NCBI GenBank assembly: GCA_030267965.1
Contig: BRYA01000343.1
Location: 8,323-32,222, forward strand
Length of the DNA stretch: 23,900 nt
DNA from: Triparma columacea
Lineage: Eukaryota; Sar; Bolidophyceae; Parmales; Triparmaceae
Reading direction: 5' to 3'
Within the stretch, counting starts at the first letter, position 1. Each line of letters starts with the position of its first letter. The notes beneath the pieces were generated by a model. That model did no database searches and had not been told where the DNA came from. It worked only from the letters and a program-made list of their open reading frames with translations. Position numbers and translations under genes: made by a program. Below are positions 16,734 to 23,900 of this stretch, in pieces.

Positions 16734-18808
16734 TTAATTATCCCCGTACATGGCGCTGATCTCCTCCTCATACGCTCGAATTGCGACATGCCTTCTGACT
16801 GACATCTTTGGCGTGAGCATGAAATTCTCAACGGTAAAGGGCTCCACAAAGCACCAATTTGTTGGCACCTCGAACTTCTTAAGTTCCTTGCTGCACTCTT
16901 CTATCTCCCTGTCAATGAGCTCCTTCACTCCATCTGCCCCTGCCAGTTCGTCATCCTTGATGTCCCCTGCTACCTTGCAAACTTCCCTAACTGCCTCGAC
17001 GTTGGGGACGATGAGGCACACATTGTGGGGCCTATTTGCTCCGCAAAGAACAATCTGTTCAATGAACCTGCTCATGCCGATCGCTTCTTCCACGGGTGTG
17101 GGAACGACATACTTTCCGTTCTCCAATTTGAACTGCTCCTTCAACCGCCCTGTTATTTTTACGAAACCGTCCTCATCCACCCTTCCCAGATCACCCGTGT
17201 GGAACATCCTTCTCCCCTCCTCGTCAATAGTTATGACCTCTTCCGTGGCCTCCACCTTGTTGTGATAGCCCTTCATCACATTAGGCCCGATGACGCATAT
17301 TTCACCCTCACTCCCTTGAGGGAGGGCATTCCCATCCACGTCCACCGCGACAACTTCCACCCCTCCCGTCGGTTTCCCAACGGTTCCCACCTTCCTCTGC
17401 TCTGGCGAGTTCATCGAGACGACTGGGCTGGTCTCCGTCAAACCGTAACCTTCGCACACGGGCACCCCAATGCTGTCCATGAAGTTTATTATCTCAGGGG
17501 GGCAAGCAGCCCCAGCGACAAACCCAACCCTCAATTTCCCCCCAAACTTCCCCCTGATCTTCTCCAGCACAAGTCCATCCAAGGTGTCAAACTGCATCTG
17601 GTCCCAACTCCCCAACTTCCCCCCCTTCTCCTCAGCCCTAACCTTCTTCTCCCCAAGCTCCAAGGCCTTCGACATCAAAGTCCTCCTAATCGGGTTCGTC
17701 GTCTCGATCATGTTGTGAACGCCGTCGAAAACCTTCTTATAGAGCGTGGGCACCGAGAAGAGCAGCGTCGGCTGTACGAGTTCCATGTCCTCCAAAATAT
17801 CTGGCACTCCTCTGCAGATCCCAATGGCCGCACCATGCGCCATCATGCTGTACAATTCGCACGTCTGACCGTAGCTGTGGGCCCAAGGAAGGAAGCTCAA
17901 GCTACGACGAAAGAAGAAATGAACCGAGAGAAGGGCTTGGATTAGAGGTCGGGATGAAAGATTGGGGGTATTGCTTGGGAGTGGGTATTGCTTGGGAGTG
18001 GGTATTGCTTGAGAGTTCAGCGCTTCGCCCTCCTTTTGCCTCACCTCTTGTCGTCGTGTCTCATGAAATCAAGTGGGTTTTCAACGACGGCCCTCACGCT
18101 CGTAATGTTCGTTGCCTGGTTACTGTGCGTCAGCTCCACACCCTTCGGCTTTCCAGTCGTCCCGCTCGTGTATATCAGATTTGCAAGATCGGAAGGTGAC
18201 GGTGTGTCCACGGGGCAATCCGTACCCTTCACCCTCGCCAAGTTGGTGGCGAAGCAATGTCCCTCTCCAGACGATTCAAAAGAGACCAAACTCTTCACGC
18301 CCGGGGCCGAGGCCTTGACTTCCTCCCCCGCCCGCGCAAAAATTTCATCGTTGGCGACAAAAAGTGCCTTACATCCCGCATCATTGAGAATATAGCTCCA
18401 GTCCTTGGGAAGCTGCGCTTCATACATTGGAACCATGACTGCGCTCAGGCCGTGACACGCTGAAGCCACGGCGCTCCACTCCCATCGGTTGTTAGAGATA
18501 ACCCCAACAGTATCCCCCCTCTTCACCCCCAAGTCTGCCAGCAAGGCTCTACTCTGATTAACCTTCTCGTCGAATTCGGAGTAAGTCATCCAGTCGAAGC
18601 GTCCTCCATTGTAGGTCCCGAAAAGAGGCTTCGTAGGCCACTGATCTGCGGATCTTTTCTGAACTTCTAGCAGAGTGTCGAACTGAAGAAGGCCATCTGT
18701 CATGTATTGACCTTCCTCCGCCTCAATCCCTGCGACTCCTCCAAAGTTGCTTCGATAACGGAGTCCGGATCTTACTCGGACACGGAACATAGAGCTCAAC
18801 TTTAGCAT
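16734..18808 (-). CDS. Long-chain acyl-CoA synthetase
   Basis: There are two exons: 18808-18045 and 17901-16734, with a 143-nt intron (AAGAG|GTGAGG donor, TCGTCGTAG acceptor). The join reads DDK-SLSFLPWAHSYGQ, so the product is 643 residues, normal for the ACSL family. It activates long-chain fatty acids with ATP and CoA for lipid synthesis or beta-oxidation. The adenylate-forming motifs are complete: LIYTSGTTGKPKGVELTH (from about 211), GYGLTETSPVVSMNS, MFHTGDLG, and the long-chain-specific KEQFKLENGKYVVPTPVEE near the hinge, with Lys at PKMSVRR near the end. The first 20 residues, MLKLSSMFRVRVRSGLRYRS, are basic and lack acidic residues, so a mitochondrial or plastid presequence is possible. 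A second ATG lies six codons in. The gene is divergent with the DUF4833-like gene. Confidence 0.92.
17968..18015. repeat. 17-bp x2.8 minisatellite in the acyl-CoA synthetase intron
   Basis: The unit gtattgcttgggagtgg occurs twice exactly (17968-17984, 17985-18001) and then as gtattgcttgagag. It lies inside the 143-nt intron and does not cover the splice sites. Confidence 0.88.
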
Positions 18809-19042
18809 ATTCTAGGATTTCTTTGCCTGGATTTCCCTCTCTGGACTCGACTCTGCTGGTGATGCCACCTTCCGCAAACCTTGGCCTTTCCCAGTAAGGC
18901 AAAACGGACTCTAACCCCCCTTCGACCCCCCCCAACGCCGCTTCCTTCCTCCCTACCCCACCCCCCCTCCCTCCAATCCTCCTCCCTCACACCATCTACC
19001 TCTTTTTATCAAACCCCCCCCAACAACCGCCGTTGAATCCAC
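18809..19042. promoter_or_regulatory. C-rich divergent spacer
   Basis: These 234 bp separate the divergent acyl-CoA synthetase and DUF4833-like starts. The right half is strongly strand-asymmetric, with C runs near 18927-18932, 18959-18967 and 19014-19021 and almost no G between. Polypyrimidine tracts may mark the plus-strand gene's promoter or 5' UTR; I see no definite element. Confidence 0.4.
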
Positions 19043-20473
19043 ATGAAAAGTAAGCCTCAAAATAAACCAACGCCAAGAAAGCTTCCAACACCCCCCCCAC
19101 TCGTAATATCTACCTCGCAAACGTCCAACGTTTATCAGCCTAGTTTCTTTGAATCACTCTTCAACCCTCCTCCAACTTCATCGTCAAGAGACCCCACTCT
19201 GAGTCAAGCCCAGCGTGTGGTTGCGCAAATGATTAACGACATGGGGAAGCGCGACGACGAGATACGGGCTCTAAAAAGCGCCCTGAGGCAGTCAAGGACG
19301 CAGGCGGTCAGGGCAGAGATTGCTTTCCTTCAGACCCATGCTGTCAACTTGGAGAAGGAGCTCCTGCTCACAAAGCGCGATCTTGAGGCGAAGAGGCGCC
19401 AGCTCGAGGACTTGGGCATGGTCGAGGAGGAGGGCGTGGTAGAAGACATATCTTTTGGGGACGAATTCGACGAAGGTGGTTTGATGGACAGGTGAGTTGA
19501 GCGAATGATGTTGCCCCTCCTATTTGTTTCACCAGTGTGTCTCTCACCACCGCCTCTAATACCCCCACCCCGACCCAGTGTCGCAGACGGAATGACAGCC
19601 GCCCTCCACATCTCTCCTCACGCACACGACGAAGATCTGTTTGGGGACGCTCTTGAATCCCACTACGACCCCTCTCACAACCATTATGACAAGGATGGGG
19701 ACGAGGACGGGGATGACTTAGACCGTGCCTCCGACGGCTCTTTCTCCACCTCTCCTGCTTTGCATGGCCGATCTATCTACAACGACGACACAATAGTAGA
19801 CCAGGCGATGATGTCTGGCTCTCCGCTCAATCGCAGCGTGTTCGGCAGTATCGTAGATAAGCAGAGAAACTCCAGCTTTAACGCCATAGAAGGAGATGAC
19901 GACGACGGCGACGACGAGGTGGACCAAGAAGTGGCCGATGTTACGGCGTCTCTAAAACAATACGATGAGTTACGTGTGCTGTACCAAGTCCAAGGCTCCT
20001 ATGAACCCAACGCAATATTCTGCATCACAAAGTCACAGAACACCAATTGCGTCGTTTACAAGGCCAATGTGTCTGCAGCAGGCTCAATAGATCCTTCCGA
20101 ACCTTGCTCTGCGTTCTGGATTATGTTCAGCCAGGAGCCTTCTCCCAGCGGCCGCCACCCAACCGAGGACCTCAACATGATTGAGCGCAACACGGCATAC
20201 GGCATTACTTGCTTGGCGGACGAGCTGGGGCGTCCAGACTGTTTTACGTGCTCGATTGCCAGCCTGAGCGATAGAAAGTTTACAGTAATGAGATCAGAGG
20301 AAGGAAAAGGAAGATTCATTGCGCGGTGTGTTGTCAACGGGAACCCAAACGTTGCGCTTATGCAGATACACGTCCAGATGGCTGACAGCTGGATCCCCAA
20401 AGTACAATACGTCGACATCTTCGGGTTGGACCTCGGCACTGGGTCTTTGGTTCATGAGAGAAAGCTCGCGTAA
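19043..20473 (+). CDS. DUF4833-like domain protein with N-terminal coiled coil
   Basis: There are two exons: 19043-19491 and 19579-20473, with an 87-nt intron (ACAG|GTGAGT ... CGACCCAG). The AG|T junction codon yields LMDSVADGMTAAL and a 447-residue product. Residues 1-55 are Pro/Ser-rich; about 55-130 form a charged coiled coil (MGKRDDEIRALKSAL, RRQLEDLGM). About 150-270 are acidic and His/Asp-rich, including DDDDGDDEVD. The C-terminal 170 residues resemble DUF4833: FCITKSQNTNCVVYKANV, then an S-E-P-C-S-A-F-W-I segment, LNMIERNTAYGI and a terminal VQYVDIFG. This match rests on my memory of the family's S.N.N.VVY and E...AYGI features. The family's biochemical function is not established. The stop is 93 bp from the convergent coiled-coil gene. 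Confidence 0.72.
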
Positions 20474-20566
20474 AAGGAAGGGCCGGCCTGTCTATGTCTA
20501 TAACAAAATAGAAGAAATCCCACCATCAATCGCAAATCTATTTTTTTACATGTCAATGCAATACTT

Positions 20567-23136
20567 TCAAAGCGACATTTCCCCGCTGCCGCTGATATCA
20601 TGCTTCCTTTCCCTGTCGAGAACCTTCCCTAGTTCCTCCGCTCTCTCCCCCAAGGACTTTAGCTCCTTCTCCATGGCCCTAATGGCATCATTCTTCCTCT
20701 TGAGGACTTCCTTGACCCTGCTTTCTACGCTTTCGAGTTCGGTAGCGTACCTCTTTTCTACCCTCGTAACCTCAGCCTTGTGTATAGGCGGCATGTCCAT
20801 TTCCGTGGTCTCGACGTCGTTCAGCTGCTTTGTCAAGTTTTCAATTTCCTTCTCATGCAGCTCCACTCCTCTATCGCTCCCCTTCTTGAGCTCTCTTATT
20901 CTCAGCTCTACGTCCTTCCTGACTCCCAAGAGCCGGTTCTTTTCATCCCTCAGGCTACCCTCGCTCTCAGCGACCCTCCTCTCCATTCCAACGACCCTGC
21001 TCTCCAAGACGCTCACCTCCTCTTGGAGTATCTGCGCCTTTTCGTGGTCCAGGGCATACCTTTCCATGATGACCTGTTCTGCTTCTTTCTCCCTCTGCTC
21101 CCCCTCCGCCAATACCTTCTCGAAAGTTTCGAGTTCATGCTCAACTTGGCTCTCAATTGTCTTTTTCTCCTCCGCCGCCTGGGCATCAAGCTTGGCCAAA
21201 ACCATTTCAAGCTCCGCCTCGCTCTGTTCCTTGATGGCGGCTTGAGTTTTCCTGAAGCTAACGTCAATCTCCTGCTGGATCTCCCTGAGTCGGTTCCTCT
21301 GCCAGGCCCTGAACTGCTCCTCGCCCTCCTCCCTCTTCTCCTCCAATCTTCGTTCCTTCTCTTCCCTTATCGCTACAATGGACTCCTCGTGAGCGAAGGT
21401 ATCTTTTTCCACCGCCTTCATCTCCATCTGCCTGAGTTCTTCAAGCTCGTTGTTGTAAGTGGCGACTCTCCTCCTGTGACGACAGGAGAAAGGGGTAAGA
21501 GCTACTTGTTTCACATATTGCAAGGGTGGTCACGTAACATACAACTGACCCTCCCCCCCACATTACATCTACACATATTACTCGGCTAGTTTCGTCCCAT
21601 CTCACCTTCGTTCACTCTCAAAGCTCTCCCGTTCCTTCTCCATGTCCCTCTTCCACTTGGTTCTCGCATCCTTCAAATCGTCGTCCTGCATTCCAGCAAG
21701 CTCCATCATGCTCGAGCTCTGCTTTTTCCTCAGCGCCTCTGCTTCCGTGTCGGATTCGACCTCAAGCCTCGTGGTCTCGGCCTTCAAGATGCCTTCAAGC
21801 TCCTTCATCTTGTCCTCCTTGAACATTTCGAACTGGTCGTTCATGTCTGACTTCCTCTGTTTTAAGTCCTGCTTGTTGCCGGAAATTTCTGTGAAGCTCA
21901 GGCTCCAACGCCTTCACGGCATCCTTCTTCAGCTCCATGCTTTTGGCGTCAGCAAGTTTTTGCAGTCTCAACTTTTCGCTACCGAGCCATTCCTCCCTAG
22001 CGACGTTGAGCTTCTCCTTCACCGCTCTCCTCGCGATGTCAATTTCCACGGGGAGGTTCGCCTCCTTATACTGAAGGACCTCTACCTGACCGTTAAGCCT
22101 CTGCGGAAAGGGTCGTGTTAGGTCATGTACGTAAAAGCCCAGATGAGCGTCGTCATATCCTCCAAATTCGTTCTCACCTCCTCAAGCATCTTGATGCTGG
22201 CCGATACCTGCTCGATGAAGTCGCTTTGCCTGTGCATCCCGCTCTTGTGCTCTTGCATCCTTTTGTTCAACCTCTCCTTCCAACTTTCCTCGATCTGGAG
22301 GCAAACTCTCTCGTCGCTAGTCTGCCTCCTGGCTATCTTAGACTTGAGGGCCTTGACCTCCTGCTTCCTCTCCTCCATCTCCCTCTTCATGGCCTTGACC
22401 TTTTCGCCCAGCTGGCGAAATCTGGCCTTCTCTTCCCTCGTCGAAGGGGGCTGCGCGGTGGACATTGTCTTCGATGACACGGCAAGGGAGTATTCATCGA
22501 GGTCATCCTGCGACGAGCGGGGTTAGGGGTACTTCAAGTTTGTCGTCGCTACTGCTAGTTCCTAGTTCTTGTCCTTCTCGTAATTCTCACCTCCTCTTTC
22601 CACTCGTCCCAGAGCCACTTCTTTCCTGGAGCCACCGACTCCCTCACGAGTGACCCCTCTCCAGAGGCAGGCGCCCGCCTCACCGTTTGGCTCTTCGTCG
22701 CCGCTGTCTGCTGTTTCCAGCTGTCCTCCCCATCATCATCATCATCACCATCATCATCATCATAACCGAATGCGTACGCACCGGCGTTATCGTTCAAACC
22801 AATCCCACCGAGATTTCGCCTCCCATTTGCGGCACTCTTTACCCCACTCCCCTCCGCCTTGTCCAGGAAGCTCAGCAAACCCCTCAGCCTGCCCTCCCTG
22901 CTCTCGGCCACATCAATCTTATCCCCCCCCCTCCCCCCTCGCCCACCATCACCGCTATACTCCAAACTATCGCCACCCCTTCCACTCCCAGCCCTCGACT
23001 GGTCCGCGCTCATGAACGTCAGCTCGCTCTGGGGGCTGTTGGGCACCCCCTTACCATACCCCTTTACGAATGACCATGAAACAGAGGTCGAGGGAGAGCC
23101 AGGCGAGGGACCCGTCACCTCCGGCGAAGGCTCCAT
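20567..23136 (-). CDS. Long coiled-coil protein, centrosome/basal-body-like (frame change inside)
   Basis: Exons: 23136-22591, 22507-22178, 22100-21606 and 21473-20567. The first two introns are 83 and 77 nt with identical GAGGAG|GTGAGA donors (the 77-nt one has a cctaac branch point); the last is 132 nt. The N terminus is Ser/Gly-rich, with LRGLLSFLDKAE and a DDDDGDDDDDGED run, then KWLWDEWKEE. From exon 2 to the end it is almost continuous heptad-like Lys/Glu/Gln-rich coiled coil of about 550 residues. Within exon 3 the frame changes by one base. One frame (ending ALEPEL...) runs to a stop at 21795-21797; the next is open only after a TGA at 21914-21916. Either a single extra base near 21893 or a 49-nt intron (21917-21869) would restore the frame, giving about 758 or 742 residues. 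I do not recognise the family; centriole or cilium proteins have such layouts. Confidence 0.6.
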
Positions 23137-23552
23137 CCTCTAAACTTGGCGAGCCAGCTGATCAGGAACAACGGCTTCCACACCCACTAGGCCCTTTCAG
23201 TCGACTGCTTTGAAAATCCGATCCCAAGGACAAGGAAGTCAAAATGAAGGGTTGGCCCAAGACAAGAGAGAGAGGGTCCCTCGGTTCCAGACAAAGCGAC
23301 GAGAGTTGTACCAGAAGCTTTATTTCACCAAAAAAACGCTGCAGATTTCTAACAGTGTGTCCTCAAGCTCTCCAACCCAAAACCAGAGTCCTTCAGCCTT
23401 CAGTCGGGTTCAGTCATTCTGTCCTTCCCCCAATTGTGGTGTGAGACCATCTTCACACTTTTCAGGCCCAGAGGACTCTCGAAAACACCCTTACACACTC
23501 CCTCCATTATCTCCATACATATATCGTTGATAAACAAGGAGTTGTGAGTGTC
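23137..23552. promoter_or_regulatory. Divergent spacer before the last gene
   Basis: These 416 bp lie between the coiled-coil protein start and the acidic protein start. A short plus-strand frame (23210-23530) is of ordinary composition, has no recognisable motif and ends just before the acidic gene's ATG. I treat it as chance, leaving promoters and 5' UTRs. Nothing else is visible. Confidence 0.4.
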
Positions 23553-23900
23553 ATGCCGACCATTGAGGAGCAAATTAAGCTTGCGAAAAGTGCACGATCC
23601 TCCGACAAAGGGAAGGATGAAAAGGAGGGGCAGCGCGAAGATGCCAACGACGGAGTGAAGTTTGGTGGAGCTAGGGCGATGGATGAGGACGTGTACGGGG
23701 GAGCTACTGAGTACAACACAGAACTAATGGACATGGAGGAGGACTCCGATGATAACGTTGGGGATGAGGGAAGTGATGATGATGATGACGACGAGGTCAT
23801 TGATGTTGGGAAGAGTATTGTTGAGGAGGATGAGCCGGAGGACTCTGGAAGGGATATCATGGAGGAGGCTCGGGAAGAGAATGGCTCGGGTATTGTCAAC
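23553..23900 (+). CDS. Start of an acidic, disordered protein (3' partial)
   Basis: From ATG 23553 a frame stays open for 116 codons to the window edge. It begins MPTIEEQIKLAKSARSSDKG and contains MDEDVYGGATEY followed by Asp/Glu-rich runs (MEEDSDD, SDDDDDDEVID, VEEDEPEDSGRD). Codon use (GAG, GAT/GAC, AAG, GGG) looks like the other plus-strand genes, and it continues the strand alternation. The D-x-YGG step followed by an acidic stretch faintly recalls the N terminus of the splicing factor SF3B1, but the evidence is weak and I do not assign it. Acidic N termini of this kind are also common in nuclear and ribosome-biogenesis proteins. Confidence 0.65.
   Translation, partial: MPTIEEQIKLAKSARSSDKGKDEKEGQREDANDGVKFGGARAMDEDVYGGATEYNTELMDMEEDSDDNVGDEGSDDDDDDEVIDVGKSIVEEDEPEDSGRDIMEEAREENGSGIVN

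Noticed and set aside
17025..17945. 306-residue plus-strand frame
   Set aside because: It is antisense to the acyl-CoA synthetase exon 2, whose motifs are complete; it is composition-driven.
20319..21589. Long plus-strand frames rich in Ser and Leu
   Set aside because: They are antisense to the Glu/Lys-rich coiled-coil exon, which produces Leu/Ser/Phe codons on the other strand.
21914..21920. Calling the coiled-coil gene a pseudogene
   Set aside because: Only one frame discrepancy, while all other splice sites and frames are intact; an intron or assembly indel is equally likely, so it is left open.
23210..23530. 106-residue plus-strand frame
   Set aside because: No recognisable motif, and it would break the strand pattern by sitting directly in front of a better-supported start; kept as probable 5' UTR.

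Overview
This is a compact nuclear segment from a eukaryote. Introns are short (77 to 143 nt), with GTGAG/GTAAG donors, CTAAC- or CTAAT-like branch points in several of them, and CAG/TAG acceptors. The genes are typically eukaryotic: VPS45, FIS1, FAM136A, U2B''/U1A, CWF19 and RecQ. The phosphoglycerate mutase begins with a signal-peptide-like leader followed by a Ser-Phe-Ala-Pro motif. That pattern resembles the ASAFAP-type bipartite plastid presequence of heterokont algae, so I infer a photosynthetic stramenopile (diatom, bolidophyte or pelagophyte type). I cannot name a species.

Layout, left to right: 3' end of VPS45 (+); membrane-anchored SDR9C-like dehydrogenase (-); two-domain FabG-like ketoreductase (+); FAM136A-like CX3C protein (-, 2 exons); fused FtsJ-like plus METTL13-like methyltransferase with a zinc-finger-like tail (+, 2 exons); U2B''/U1A protein (-); RecQ helicase with two HRDC-like repeats and an HTH tail (+); CWF19-like splicing factor (-, 3 exons); plastid-type phosphoglycerate mutase (+); PhyH-like dioxygenase (-); FIS1 (+); long-chain acyl-CoA synthetase (-, 2 exons); DUF4833-like protein (+, 2 exons); long coiled-coil protein (-, at least 4 exons, with an unexplained frame change); start of an acidic protein (+) that runs off the window.

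All 15 genes alternate strand without exception. Convergent gaps are mostly 45 to 96 bp, while divergent gaps are 173 to 736 bp, as expected if promoters are shared by divergent pairs. The two wide convergent gaps are explained by insertions: a 180-bp MITE-like element with perfect 18-bp inverted ends and an 8-bp target duplication, and a 71-bp tandem duplication of the SDR 3' end. The widest divergent gap holds an island of only about 23% GC.

There is no operon-like grouping. Several genes concern lipid or redox metabolism (SDR, FabG-like, acyl-CoA synthetase, PhyH), two concern splicing (U2B'', CWF19), and two concern mitochondria (FAM136A, FIS1). I found no CRISPR array, rRNA, tRNA or convincing viral gene. 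The most unusual items are the methyltransferase fusion, the strict strand alternation, the MITE-like element, the low-GC island and the frame break in the coiled-coil gene.
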